Shown here piece by piece: positions 1 to 10,528 of a stretch of DNA of 64,000 bases. A program made the translations under genes and the position numbers. Origin of the DNA: an uncultured Aquimarina sp. (GTDB lineage: Bacteria; Bacteroidota; Bacteroidia; Flavobacteriales; Flavobacteriaceae); the NCBI GenBank assembly GCA_947498595.1, contig CANMKX010000009.1:62001-126000 (forward strand). Direction: 5' to 3'. Numbering within the stretch: the stretch's first letter is position 1; every line of letters begins with the position of its first letter. Below the pieces are notes generated by a model that was given only the letters and a program-made list of their open reading frames with translations, made no database searches and was not told the DNA's origin.

Positions 1-402
1 TCCAAAAAACAACGCTGGTAATCGTTTAAAAAACTTTAATCCTATATCTGGATATTCAAAGTCTTTTAATAATTCGGGCATGCTATCTAAAATATTATAA
101 AAGAACATTCGTAAATCTGTAGGTTCTTTTTTCAAAATTTCGATATAATCGTATAATTTCATCTCTTTAACAGGTGCATATACGCTATCTTTCCCTGTTG
201 CTGGTTCGTTATTATACAATGGAACTATCTGCTCCCCTGATTTAGCTTGAATATAATCTAGGTTCCATTTTTGATATGCTCCCCATTCATTTGTTAAATT
301 CTCTATTAAAACAGGTTTTTGTGGTTTATAATATTTTTCTATAAACTCTTCCTTTGTAATATTTTTTACTCGATCTACCGGTACTGTTTTAAATCCCCCC
401 AT
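1..402 (-). CDS. Cupin-like (JmjC-related, Cupin_8) protein, N-terminal part
   Basis: This minus-strand reading frame stays open from an ATG at 402 to the window edge, giving the first 134 residues. The stretch reading KPVLIENLTNEWGAYQKW, about 28 residues in, resembles the start of cupin-like domains of the JmjC/Fe(II)-2-oxoglutarate oxygenase superfamily. The metal-binding HxD...H residues would lie beyond the window and cannot be checked. It follows the FAD oxidoreductase gene by 23 bp on the same strand, so it is probably the promoter-distal end of the pigment operon. A role as a pigment-tailoring oxygenase is inference from position only. Confidence 0.7.
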   Translation of the reverse strand, partial: MGGFKTVPVDRVKNITKEEFIEKYYKPQKPVLIENLTNEWGAYQKWNLDYIQAKSGEQIVPLYNNEPATGKDSVYAPVKEMKLYDYIEILKKEPTDLRMFFYNILDSMPELLKDFEYPDIGLKFFKRLPALFFG

Positions 403-425
403 TTTGCGATGGTTTTACAAGTTTA

Positions 426-1949
426 TTATTCTTTTTCTGATGCTAATATTTTATCTAATAAATATTCTCTTCCAATCATTTCAGAACACGTTAACACAGC
501 GCTTATTGTTACACCTAATATACCGTGCATATTAAGTCCTTGTCCTGTAAAAAATAAATTCTTAATTTTTGTTTTTGGTGACAGAAAAGACTTCATAGGA
601 TTGTTTGCATCTTTTTTAAATCCATACATGGATCCTTCATGGCATCCTATATAATCTCTATACGACAATGGGGTTGATGTATGTATAGATCTTATAGATT
701 CTCTTATTGTTGGAAATTTTTTCTCTAATGCTTTTAAATAAGCTTCTACTTTACGTTTTTTAAATTCTTCGTAAGCTTCTCCTCTTTCTTGTTCTTCAAC
801 AACTGTATTAAATGTTCTTTGCCATGGAGCAACTTCATCAAAATGCATATAAGCTATAGAAGTTAAGCTTTCTGCATATCCTTCATTTTTTCTATCTTCT
901 GCTGTAGTAATCAAATATGCTTCTGGCCAGCTTTTTTCTGTATATTGATCACTTTTCCATATACTTTCTATTGTATTATTGTGATAGTAATTTTTATTTA
1001 TATAAGGGAATGTTTTTTCTTTAAAAACTAAATAAATACTGAAACAAGAAATTACACTTTCTGCTTTTTGAATTCTATTATAGTATAAGTTTCTAAAATG
1101 ATCTTTTCCTATAATAGATAATGTCAATTTAGGATCTAAGTTTGATATAAATCGATCTGCTTTAAAAATATCTCCTTTGGTTGTTCTAACCGCCGTTACT
1201 TTTTTATCTACTACATCAAAATGTTCTACTTCTTGGTATTTATAAATCTCCCCTCCTAATTGTCGAAATCTTTTGACTAATAATTTAGCTATTTGTCCTC
1301 CTCCATTGATACATCTCCATGAGCTTTCTATATACGAGTTTGTTGATAATGCATGAACATAAAAAGGCGTTTTATCTGGTTCTCCTGCATATAATAAATT
1401 TGATCCCGCCAATACTGCTCTCAATTTCTTATTGGTTGTAACGCTATCTATAAACTCTTTTGCTTTTAATGTTAAAAGGTCTTCTCCACTATATGCACTT
1501 CCATGTTCTAAATTATATAGAGGAAAGCGATAACATGTATCTTTTACTTTTGTTACATATTCTTCTATTCCCTTTCTCTCCTCTGGGAAATACTTGACTA
1601 ATTGTGTTACAAAATTATCATATCCTTGTGCATGTGGATACTCAATCTCATCATCATCAAATGTAATTACATCGTATCCATCAATATCCATTCGACGTAA
1701 TTTAAGGTCATCCATGATATTCAAATATTTAAAATATCTATATAAATTCTGACCTTTATCTAATCCTCCTATATAATGTACTCCTGTATCAAAAATACTT
1801 TTATCTCTTACAAACGTTTGTAAGTTTCCTCCAAATTGATTGTTTTTTTCGAGTACACAAACCTTCTTACCTTCTTTTGCTAAAATGTTTGCAGAAACTA
1901 GACCTCCTAATCCACTACCTACTATTAATACATCATATTTCTCTTCCAT
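426..1949 (-). CDS. CrtI/phytoene-dehydrogenase-like FAD oxidoreductase
   Basis: A 507-residue flavoprotein. The N-terminus has a Rossmann FAD-binding motif (GSGLGG, residues 11-16) followed by an acidic residue at the end of the second strand. The C-terminus has the FAD-binding signature of the carotenoid desaturase/retinol saturase/amine oxidase family (FTGQGLNMHGILG). Members of this family commonly accompany flexirubin and aryl-polyene clusters. The gene starts 2 bp from the end of the large MMPL fusion gene and is almost certainly co-transcribed with it. It probably acts on the polyene or on a lipid intermediate, but the substrate cannot be read from the sequence. No key motif appears lost. 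Confidence 0.85.
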   Translation of the reverse strand: MEEKYDVLIVGSGLGGLVSANILAKEGKKVCVLEKNNQFGGNLQTFVRDKSIFDTGVHYIGGLDKGQNLYRYFKYLNIMDDLKLRRMDIDGYDVITFDDDEIEYPHAQGYDNFVTQLVKYFPEERKGIEEYVTKVKDTCYRFPLYNLEHGSAYSGEDLLTLKAKEFIDSVTTNKKLRAVLAGSNLLYAGEPDKTPFYVHALSTNSYIESSWRCINGGGQIAKLLVKRFRQLGGEIYKYQEVEHFDVVDKKVTAVRTTKGDIFKADRFISNLDPKLTLSIIGKDHFRNLYYNRIQKAESVISCFSIYLVFKEKTFPYINKNYYHNNTIESIWKSDQYTEKSWPEAYLITTAEDRKNEGYAESLTSIAYMHFDEVAPWQRTFNTVVEEQERGEAYEEFKKRKVEAYLKALEKKFPTIRESIRSIHTSTPLSYRDYIGCHEGSMYGFKKDANNPMKSFLSPKTKIKNLFFTGQGLNMHGILGVTISAVLTCSEMIGREYLLDKILASEKE

Positions 1950-1951
1950 AT

Positions 1952-4900
1952 CTATATTCTACTCAAAATAGTCATATTCTCTTTTTGAAAATCCATTGCG
2001 AAATCAGGAAATCGCATCGCATTTGAAGTGTTTGATAAAACTATAATTTTATCAATTGTATTTATAAGTGTTTTTGTACTATCAAACTCTTTTAACTCAC
2101 TATCCAAATCTAATAAAAGTACTGTTACTTTGGATGCTTCTATTTGTGATTCTTCTAGGTATTTTATTTTATTTCTTTTTACTGAATAACATCTCTTTGC
2201 TATTGCTAGTTTCTCTTGGTCTTCAATGATACCAAAAAACTTAATATACGGTTTTTTAAAACTAAGATTTAGTAATGCTTGCCCATGGTCATTACCATAA
2301 TAAAGCACTTTATCTGTTGCTTCTAAAAGTGCTGCTACTTTAAAATAATCATGCTTTCTTCTTTTGATATCATTCTTAACTATTCCATAACAATCTTTAT
2401 ATAAATAATTATTTAGAATAGCTTTTGTATAATAATCGACATCTTCAATTGCATCTTGTAATTTTCTATATTCTTCTTTAAAATATCTACTTATTAACTT
2501 CGTTCGTTGTGCATATCCTTTACCATATTCTGTATTCTCTTGCGTAATTCTCGGAAGTAACTTTACATGAATCCTACCATCTTCTATTATAAAGTCTCTT
2601 TTAGGAGACACTTGAGAGTTTCCATGTATTAATACTGGCAAAATATCTAAGTCCAATTCTTCTGCTAGAAAGAAAGATCCTTTATGAAACCTTCCCATTT
2701 TTGCCGTTTCTGTTCGTGTTCCTTCTGGAAAAGCTATTAGTGAATATCCTTGCTTTACTTTTTCTTTTAAGTGTTCTACTCCTTTATCAATACCTGAAGA
2801 TACTGGATAAAAACCAGCCATTCTGACCGCTTTACCATAAATAGGCGAATTATATACTGCATCTTTTACCAAAAAAATCAATTTTGGATGTAACATGCCC
2901 ATTGTAAGAATATCTAAAAACGAGGTGTGGTTTGCTATTAATATACATTGCTTTTCGAAATTTTCGCCAATCTTATTATCTATTTCTTTTTTAACAAATC
3001 CATTTGTATGAAGTGTAAATTTCATCAATTTTGATACTAAATGATGAAAAATTCTCATCTTCTTCTTTTTTGACATTGGTAACCAAGGAATGATCAATGT
3101 ACTTAAAAATGATAGTAGAAACCCTCCTTCAATAAACCATCCAAAACTCAAAATTGAATGTATTGTTTGTCTCAACTTTAATGGAGATAAGCCCTTATTA
3201 CTTCTATTTACTATCAGTATTCTAAAAAGTAATGGTTGTATCGTATATGCTACAATTACTGAAGCTATAATACCTATTAAAGAAACTATTGATATAGATC
3301 TTAATGCTGGATGCTTTGCAAAAATTAGTACTCCAACACCAAGAATAGTAGTTATTACAGATAATAAAATGGAAGTTTTATAAGTAGCTAACTCTTTAGT
3401 GCCATAAGTATACTCTTTGATTAATCCATTTGTAATAAAAATACTATAATCAACACCTAATCCAAAAATGAAAGTTGATATGATAATATTAAAAATATTA
3501 AAATCTATCGCTAACATTTTCATAATCCCTAATGTAATCACCCATGTAATTGCTATCGGAAGTGCTGTTATAATTGTTAACATACTATCTCGATACAGAA
3601 GTAAAAGCAATAATAACACAGCTATTACAGAGTATCCAATTAATGTATTAAAGTCGTTTTTAAGATTTCCTAAAAAAGTCTCGTTTAATTCTTTACGATC
3701 TATTAATACTTTATTCTTTCCTTCGCTTAATGTTTTTAAAACATTATTTGTTGTAGTTGTAGGAATAGAGATTGCCGACATTACAGTTGCAAATCCTTCT
3801 TCTTTTGTTAAAAAATCATTGATATACAACGGTTTTATACTTTTATAATCCTCAAATTCTAGTATTTGTACATCTTTGGATAATAAATTATAAAATGGTG
3901 TAAATGTCTTTTCTTTGAATCCTTTTTTAGCCCCTTTACTTTTTAATAGATTAATGACAGTATCCTTCTTTTTTGAAGTCCAATAAGAATTCCATAAGGC
4001 AATTTTTTCTTCTTGTGTTTTTTTTGCTAATACAATTCCTCCAAGTGTACTATAATCAATTACGTTTCCTAATGATTTCTCTTTTTTAAGTTTTTCATGC
4101 AACTCATCATTAAAACTTAGTGCTTCGTCTAGATTGGATCCATAAGTAACTAGATATACCGATTTAGTCCCTTCTGCATCAGTTATTTGTTCTAGTTTTT
4201 TTTCTGCTACTTTTAAATGATGAGGCTGATAATTCATTTTACTTAAATCATTATCAAAACCTACTTTTTTAAACAAAAATAAGCTTGTAATAAAAATAAG
4301 TATTACAAAAATTATTAGGTAACTATTTTGGTGGTATTTAATACTAGCTAACGTATCAATTATAGTTTTCTTTTGCTTACACTCTTTCTCTTTGAACTTA
4401 TAGGCTTGCGGTATGAGTAATAGTGCAAAAATCGAAGCTGTTACCACACTCACAGCTGCAAAAATCCCTAAATCATTAAGAGCTTCTGATTTTACAAACA
4501 GTAAACATAAAAATGCTGTTGCCGTTGTAAGACTACTCATTAAAATTGGCAATGTAACATCTTTATAGAGTGCTTTTACGTTTGCATTATTTCTAAAATG
4601 AGTAAGTATATGCAATGAATAGTCTAATGTTATACCAAGCAATACAGATCCAATACCTAATGATATAGCTGATATTTTTCCTTTTGCTATGTATAAAACA
4701 GCAATAGCCACTACCGCTCCTAAAGCTGTTGGTACAAAAATTAATATCGGAACTGATATTTTTCTATAAAAGAAAATTAATATCATTAGTAATATGCTCA
4801 TAGCAATAATTACGGTCTTTTGTATATCGCTCTTTATCTGTTTTGCGTTTGCTACGGCATATAAAGTGGTTCCGAACATACATGCTGAAGCACTCTCTTT

Positions 4901-5629
4901 ATATTTAATATTTAATGCTGACTGAATATGATTTAAACGATCAACAAAAACAGTATTTTTTGCTGTCTCATTTGGTTCTTGATTTGATGTTATAAATAAG
5001 AGTATATTTTTATGATCTTTTGTGATCCAAAAACCATTATACAATTCAAATACATTTGCTAATTGTAATTCTGATAGTTTTTCTAAACCTATCATTGTTA
5101 GGTTTAACGGATCTTTGACAATGTATTTTCTAGTAATTAATCCTAGAGGTGATGATAATGCTTTATAACTTTCTTCAATTGTTTTTTCTATTGAATCTGA
5201 CTGTACTTTTTGTTCTATACGTTCATAATCTTCTTTTGATAAAAACAATGGTAGGTTATCATATACAAAATCGTATATATTGAGTACATTTTCATCTGAT
5301 ACTTTCCCTTGAATTTCTGCTACATAATCTGATGCATCTTTATTTATCGCTTCTATAAAATCTGTTGCATAAGCCGTAATAGAGTCGGCACTAGCTCCAT
5401 TTTTTGTTTCAATATTTACAATTATCTTATCTGCAAAAGAAACCGTATTAAGAACCCGTTGTGTTACTTCTGATTTTTCATTACTCGGTATTAATTGTGT
5501 TATATCTTCTTCAAATTTAATTTTTTGAGCAAAAAATGCTGTAGCCGCAACTAATAACATAAACAATGTCAACGCAAGAAGCCTATATTGCTTAACTAAT
5601 AGATGTATTTTTAAAAAAAACTGAGACAT
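1952..5629 (-). CDS. MMPL/RND transporter fused to lysophospholipid acyltransferase and SAM-methyltransferase-like domain
   Basis: A 1225-residue inner-membrane fusion. Residues 1 to about 850 form a two-repeat MMPL/RND exporter: a transmembrane segment, a large extracytoplasmic loop and a helix bundle, all repeated. A PlsC-type acyltransferase domain follows, with the catalytic HX4D motif NHTSFLDIL (His901, Asp906) and FPEGTR (967-972). The last 150 residues or so resemble a class I methyltransferase, but the glycine-rich SAM loop is replaced by YYGNDHGQ near 1110, so that domain may be inactive. This trifunctional architecture is characteristic of Bacteroidota pigment clusters. A role exporting or assembling flexirubin in the envelope is inferred. 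It lies in tight tandem with the GT2 and oxidoreductase genes. Confidence 0.9.
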   Translation of the reverse strand: MSQFFLKIHLLVKQYRLLALTLFMLLVAATAFFAQKIKFEEDITQLIPSNEKSEVTQRVLNTVSFADKIIVNIETKNGASADSITAYATDFIEAINKDASDYVAEIQGKVSDENVLNIYDFVYDNLPLFLSKEDYERIEQKVQSDSIEKTIEESYKALSSPLGLITRKYIVKDPLNLTMIGLEKLSELQLANVFELYNGFWITKDHKNILLFITSNQEPNETAKNTVFVDRLNHIQSALNIKYKESASACMFGTTLYAVANAKQIKSDIQKTVIIAMSILLMILIFFYRKISVPILIFVPTALGAVVAIAVLYIAKGKISAISLGIGSVLLGITLDYSLHILTHFRNNANVKALYKDVTLPILMSSLTTATAFLCLLFVKSEALNDLGIFAAVSVVTASIFALLLIPQAYKFKEKECKQKKTIIDTLASIKYHQNSYLIIFVILIFITSLFLFKKVGFDNDLSKMNYQPHHLKVAEKKLEQITDAEGTKSVYLVTYGSNLDEALSFNDELHEKLKKEKSLGNVIDYSTLGGIVLAKKTQEEKIALWNSYWTSKKKDTVINLLKSKGAKKGFKEKTFTPFYNLLSKDVQILEFEDYKSIKPLYINDFLTKEEGFATVMSAISIPTTTTNNVLKTLSEGKNKVLIDRKELNETFLGNLKNDFNTLIGYSVIAVLLLLLLLYRDSMLTIITALPIAITWVITLGIMKMLAIDFNIFNIIISTFIFGLGVDYSIFITNGLIKEYTYGTKELATYKTSILLSVITTILGVGVLIFAKHPALRSISIVSLIGIIASVIVAYTIQPLLFRILIVNRSNKGLSPLKLRQTIHSILSFGWFIEGGFLLSFLSTLIIPWLPMSKKKKMRIFHHLVSKLMKFTLHTNGFVKKEIDNKIGENFEKQCILIANHTSFLDILTMGMLHPKLIFLVKDAVYNSPIYGKAVRMAGFYPVSSGIDKGVEHLKEKVKQGYSLIAFPEGTRTETAKMGRFHKGSFFLAEELDLDILPVLIHGNSQVSPKRDFIIEDGRIHVKLLPRITQENTEYGKGYAQRTKLISRYFKEEYRKLQDAIEDVDYYTKAILNNYLYKDCYGIVKNDIKRRKHDYFKVAALLEATDKVLYYGNDHGQALLNLSFKKPYIKFFGIIEDQEKLAIAKRCYSVKRNKIKYLEESQIEASKVTVLLLDLDSELKEFDSTKTLINTIDKIIVLSNTSNAMRFPDFAMDFQKENMTILSRI

Positions 5630-5647
5630 TAATTCTTTATTACACTG

Positions 5648-6838
5648 TTAATTCCTGTTATTCTTGTTTTTAAAATATAAATAGGATACTCCTCCAAATA
5701 ATAATGATGTTATCGTTGCTAAAATAAAACTTCCCAAGACATACGCTCCTAATCCTTCTAGAACATCTTTACCGTTACTAATTTTATCAATATTCAATGT
5801 TATATCCAAGTCTCTTCCTAATACAAATGCTCCTATATGACAGCTTGCATATACTATAAAAGGAATCATTGGTGGAATACTTATATTCGAAAATAAGAAT
5901 GCTATTACCTTATTTAATCTTAATGATGCTGCAATTGCAAAAACGGCTACCGTTTGAAAACCCCATAAAGGAATAATACCGATAAATAACCCCAACATAA
6001 TAGCTGTTGATTTTCTTGAAGGGCTATCGTCACTCTTTAATACATTCTCTTTCCAATATCGTTTAAATCCTTTCTTTTTAAACTTATAATATCTATTTCT
6101 AGGTGCATAATACAATAGTGTAAGTATTACCAACCAAGTGTTAAGAATACTTATTCTTGTAAAATCTCTGAATGGTCTAAAATGTGTTACGCGTTCATTT
6201 TCATCATACAAAACTTTGATAGGAACATTTCGAACAGTTACTTGATTCCATGCTAATTTAACTATGACTTCAATTTCTAATTCAAATTTTGTTGTATATA
6301 GTTTTAACTTACTAACTTCTTCTAAGGGATATAATCGAAATCCTGATTGTGTATCTGTTAATTTAATTCCTGTTTCGACATAATACCAAAAGTTTGAAAA
6401 TTTATTTCCGAAACTACTTTTTCCAGGAACAGTAGGGTCATCCATTTTTCTTGAACCGATTAATAACAATGGTTCTTTTTTATCTTGCTTTTCTAATTCT
6501 GAAAGAAATACGGGAAAATCATTAGGATAATGCTGTCCATCACTATCAATAGTTATAGCGTATTTATACCCTAAAGAATTTGCTTTTTTGAACCCTGCTT
6601 TTAGTGCTTCTCCTTTTCCTTTATTTTCTTGAAAAGTTATAATTTCAAGTCCCTGATAATTAGATAATATTTGAGGGGTATTATCTGTAGACCCATCGTT
6701 AATTAAGAGTATATCATTAGTATATTCCAACACTCCATCAATGACTCTCGCTAACGTGTTTTGATTGTTGTATGTTGGTATAATTACACAACATTCTAGC
6801 CTTATAAAGGTATTTGAAAGGGTATTTTTTGGATTCAC
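5648..6838 (-). CDS. Family 2 glycosyltransferase with C-terminal DUF2062
   Basis: A 396-residue protein. Residues 15-250 are a GT-A glycosyltransferase of the dolichol-phosphate-mannose-synthase type, with IIPTYNNQ near the N-terminus and a DXD-type motif DSDGQH (Asp98, Asp100). The C-terminal part is a DUF2062 membrane domain with several hydrophobic helices (about 275-390). The start codon is GTG; no in-frame ATG lies before the catalytic domain. It ends 18 bp before the MMPL fusion and begins after a terminator, so it probably heads the last transcription unit of the cluster. It may glycosylate the pigment or a lipid carrier; the acceptor is unknown. Confidence 0.85.
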   Translation of the reverse strand: MNPKNTLSNTFIRLECCVIIPTYNNQNTLARVIDGVLEYTNDILLINDGSTDNTPQILSNYQGLEIITFQENKGKGEALKAGFKKANSLGYKYAITIDSDGQHYPNDFPVFLSELEKQDKKEPLLLIGSRKMDDPTVPGKSSFGNKFSNFWYYVETGIKLTDTQSGFRLYPLEEVSKLKLYTTKFELEIEVIVKLAWNQVTVRNVPIKVLYDENERVTHFRPFRDFTRISILNTWLVILTLLYYAPRNRYYKFKKKGFKRYWKENVLKSDDSPSRKSTAIMLGLFIGIIPLWGFQTVAVFAIAASLRLNKVIAFLFSNISIPPMIPFIVYASCHIGAFVLGRDLDITLNIDKISNGKDVLEGLGAYVLGSFILATITSLLFGGVSYLYFKNKNNRN

Positions 6839-6857
6839 TTACTTTTTTTTGATCAAA

Positions 6858-6889
6858 CAAAAATAACATAATCCTTTAGATCGCATCAA
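6858..6889 (-). promoter_or_regulatory. Candidate promoter for the GT2 gene
   Basis: Read on the minus strand there is TTG (6889-6887), 21 bases, then TATTTTTG (6865-6858). This fits the Bacteroidota -7 element TAnnTTTG, with a weak -33 element. It lies just upstream of the GTG start at 6838 and downstream of the terminator at 6968-7002. Confidence 0.4.
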
Positions 6890-6967
6890 TAATGCTTTAG
6901 CTTTCTATATATTTTTATTGAAAATGTAATATAACAACGTTTTTATATCATTTTAATCATATTTTCA

Positions 6968-7002
6968 AAACCCCATAATATATAGTAAATATTATGGGGT
7001 TT
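6968..7002 (-). terminator. Terminator after the small lipoprotein-like gene
   Basis: Perfect 12-bp inverted arms, AAACCCCATAAT and ATTATGGGGTTT, are separated by 11 bases. The hairpin lies 26 bp past the stop of the 7028-7444 gene and is followed on the minus strand by TTTTGAAAAT. It splits the pigment cluster into at least two transcripts. Confidence 0.75.
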
Positions 7003-7027
7003 AAGATATTTGCGCATTTAATGCTAA

Positions 7028-7444
7028 TTATCGCATTCTTTTTTCTTTATACTCAAAAGATGTTATTAAAAAATCTTTAGTTGTATTTTGTACTTTATAA
7101 TAAATTTTCAATTCTTTTAAATCAGCAACCTCAGTTGTACTTTGAATAATTAATCGATATTTACCTTTTGTTATTATTTTTGATATTGTCTTCTCCGAAG
7201 TAACTTCTACAATACCAAAGGTAACTTCTTGGTTTTTAAAATTACTTGCTTTTGTTTTTTCTATATCAATAGTAATAGTTTCATTTTTATGAGTCAAAAA
7301 CTCAATATTATATTGAGTATAAGGATTCAACGTACTTAAACCCGGAATTATTTTTACTTTTTCCGCAGAAATTAATTCTATTTCATCTGTACACGAAACT
7401 GTTATTGTCGTTATAAAAAACAATATTAAAAGATTCCATCTCAT
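7028..7444 (-). CDS. Small lipoprotein-like secreted protein, unknown function
   Basis: A 138-residue protein with an N-terminal hydrophobic stretch (residues 3-16) and a lipobox-like TVSC, with Cys18 as the predicted lipidated residue. This suggests an envelope lipoprotein. The rest is rich in beta-branched residues and may form a beta-sandwich; I recognise no family. It starts 23 bp after the T9SS BNR-repeat gene on the same strand and ends before a strong terminator, so the two likely form one unit embedded in the pigment cluster. Confidence 0.6.
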   Translation of the reverse strand: MRWNLLILFFITTITVSCTDEIELISAEKVKIIPGLSTLNPYTQYNIEFLTHKNETITIDIEKTKASNFKNQEVTFGIVEVTSEKTISKIITKGKYRLIIQSTTEVADLKELKIYYKVQNTTKDFLITSFEYKEKRMR

Positions 7445-7467
7445 ATCATTCAGTTATAAATATAGAT

Positions 7468-9936
7468 TTATTTTAAAATAAGTTTTTTAACAATCTTCTT
7501 ATTTCCATTTTTAATATCTACAAGGTACATTCCTGAAGAAAACTGAGATAAATCCATATCAATTGTAGTTTTCTTAGTTTTAAAGCTTTTCACGACTCCT
7601 CCAATGATATTGTATACTGTGATTTGAGATTCTCCTGTAATTTCTTTTAATAGAAGTGTAAATTGTCCTTGTGTTGGATTAGGGTAAATTTCTAATGCGT
7701 TACTAGCAAATTCTTCAACTCCTAATGTTCCTGATGCAATCGATATTTCCCACACTCCTCTACCATAGGTAGCTACTCTAAGTTTTTGTGTAGCATAGTG
7801 TACTTCGATATCATTAACAATTACATTAGGTAAACCTGTCCCTAATATTTCCCAATCTGACAATGTATTATTTCTATGAAATACTCCTATATCGGATCCC
7901 AAAAATAAATCTCCATTACCTCCTGTTAAAAACAGTATTTTATGCATTGGTACATTAGGTAATGTTCCTGTTATATTAGTCCAGTTTATTCCAGAATCTG
8001 ACGATTTAAATACTTTATTACCATCATTGTATCTTCCATAACATATATAAACTTCGGTTGGATCAGTTGAATTTACAGCTATACTTCTAATATTTCCTGA
8101 TACAGGTAATGCTAAAGTATTCCAGTCTGTTCCTCCATTAGTTGTTCCATAAACTCTATTTCCATCACTTACGTAAATTACATTATCATCAGATGGTGCA
8201 ACTGTAATAACAGTAGGAGAACTTCCTGGAGAATTCAATGATGTCCATGTATCTCCACTATCAGTTGATCGGTACAAGCTATTAAATCCACCATAAATTG
8301 TCGTTGGTGTTGTTGGATTAATTTCTAATGGCCATACAAATCTTGCTCCTCCAGGAGTAGCTATACTTTGAGCATTTGTTGCCCAACCATTAGTTGTTCT
8401 TCTCATTGAGCCAGCTTGACTACACGTCCAAGCCATATTAGAATCACTATAATTCCATAATGCTTCAACTCCATCTGTTCCATAGTTTCTATTTATCCAG
8501 TTCGTTCCATTATAATGTGTTATATCATTATCCTGTGCTCCTGCTAAAATAAAATTAGCATTTTGCGGAGTTCCTGCCAATTTATAATATTGAGTTATAG
8601 ACAATCCAGAAGAAAGGTCTTCCCAACGTGTTGCAGAAGTTAAATCTCCTTTAAATAGACCTCCGTCATTTGCTGAAAAAACTATGGAATTACTTCCTGG
8701 TAAAAATTCAAGATCATGATGATCTGAATGCACATAAAAAAATGGACGTCCTGCTTGCCAATATCCATCCAAATATATCTCCCAAGTAGTTCCTCCATCC
8801 ATACTTCTCCATCCATGGACTCCACCAATCAACATCAAATTTTTATCGCCTGGACTAACAACTACTGTTTGATTATATCCTCCTTGAGTAGATAAAGTTC
8901 CAGGTGTTGTAATAGCGTTCCAATTTGCTCCTCCATCTGTAGATTTATATACTCTTCTATTGTTAATTGCTATAATTTGTTCTGGATCAGCAGCAGTTAC
9001 CGCAATATCTAATTTTCCATTATTGGTTATTCCTGTAGAAGATTCTGTCCAATTTTCACCATTATCTGTAGAAATATAAAATCTACTACTACCAGATGCT
9101 GTTGCAAATAATGTAGTGGTACTTCCAGCTTTATATACGATATCATTAAATCCTATACCAGTAGATTTTAACGCCCAATTGGTTCCTCCATCAATTGATT
9201 TGAATATTCCTTGCCTTGTTGTAGCAAAAATTGTACTAGTAGCAGTAGGGTCAATCAATAAATGAGCTATTCTTCTACTTTGTGTTACAGAATAATTAAG
9301 CCCTGTAGTTTGTCAATTCTCTCCATGATCTATTGACTTTAAAACCCCGATTGAATTGTTGTGTCCTCCGTCAAAATCTCCTGTTGCTAAATATATAACA
9401 TCAGGGTTAGTAGGGTCAATTACAATATCAGAAACCCCCATATTTGGAATATTATCCCCTTTAGGAATCCAATTAGCTCCTCCATCATTAGATCTCCAAA
9501 CGCCACCTCCTGGTGAACCAACCCATATTTCGTCTGTATTAGTCGGGTTAAATGTTACTACATTTAATCTTCCCATACCTGCATAAAACGATACTATAGA
9601 TTCTGGAATTACTGTTGGACCAATTATTGACCAAGGGTTTGTTGAAGTACTTTTAGATTTATTTTCTGAATTATAATCTTTCCATGCATTATAATTATTC
9701 ATAGGATTTGGAAAAGTTCCATCTTCATTCACATGAGAATCCCAAAAATAAGCCCATCTTTCAAATTGCTTATTCTTTTTTTGATCAGATTTTGCTATAC
9801 TTAATTCTTTTCGTTTTTCTTTAATAATATCAAAATAGTTATCATTTTCAGAAAAAGTTTTTTGTCGCCAACTTTGTGCAATACCTACAGAAGATATTAA
9901 CGCACAAGATAATGCTACTAAATAGTTAATTTTCAT
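7468..9936 (-). pseudogene. T9SS-exported BNR/sortilin-like repeat protein interrupted by an in-frame TGA
   Basis: Read through a single stop, this is an 822-codon gene. It starts at 9936 with a signal peptide ending near residue 20 (GIAQS). It continues through many Asp-box repeats of the form S.DGG..W and ends in a type A T9SS sorting domain of about 75 residues (YPNPTQGQF, then SSGMYLVDIKNG). The stop at 9313-9315 is codon 208. It falls exactly where the repeat expects Trp (GEN followed by stop, compared with GENW and GTNW elsewhere), and the frame is unchanged on both sides. The simplest reading is a TGG to TGA nonsense mutation or a sequencing error. The fragments are 9313-9936 (207 residues) and 7468 to about 9312. 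Confidence 0.8.
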
Positions 9937-10078
9937 TTTAAGATTTGGGTGATTTAGGTTAATTTATCTGAATTATATTTTTCATAATTCGTATAGCTAT
10001 AACAAAATTAACTTAGTTCTACCCTACCTCTTCTCTCTTTGAATTGTTAAAAAAAAATGGTCTTTTGACTTTTTTAAC

Positions 10079-10528
10079 TTATTTACTTAAATATTCCTTA
10101 ATGTATTTTTTTAATTTATGTGAAGTAATTTTTTTCAGGTTTGTAGTAATAAAATTCCTATCTTCTTCTATATTCTTTTTATATCGTGTAATTTTTGGTG
10201 CATGCTCCTGAATACTTAATCTAATAAATCTTAACTCGATATTAGTGGAGTCTTTTTTAATGGCATTTTCTATAAGTTGAGCTCCTTCTTTAAAAAACGA
10301 AATTTTATCTTTTCGTTTTTTTGCATACTTAGCTTTTAAGGTTAATGCAGCACCATAATATCCTTTATAAATTATTCCTTTTCCCTTAGATTTCTTTTCT
10401 GTTATTTGATAAAGTTCTAATGTCTTTTTTTCATCATTAGAAGCTTCTGTATATAACTTTCTTATACTATCAATATTATTCTGAGGTAGTGTATAAAGAA
10501 TAAAAAAAAGTGTACATAAAAATTTCAT
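10079..10528 (-). CDS. Hypothetical protein with short N-terminal hydrophobic segment
   Basis: A 149-residue, lysine-rich, mostly helical protein whose first 12 or so residues are hydrophobic, possibly a signal peptide. The helical spacing is faintly TPR-like, but I recognise no family. It abuts the dehydratase gene (start 10894, end 10529) with no gap, so it is co-transcribed with the pigment genes. It follows them at the 3' end and may be an envelope accessory protein. No catalytic motif is visible. Confidence 0.55.
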   Translation of the reverse strand: MKFLCTLFFILYTLPQNNIDSIRKLYTEASNDEKKTLELYQITEKKSKGKGIIYKGYYGAALTLKAKYAKKRKDKISFFKEGAQLIENAIKKDSTNIELRFIRLSIQEHAPKITRYKKNIEEDRNFITTNLKKITSHKLKKYIKEYLSK

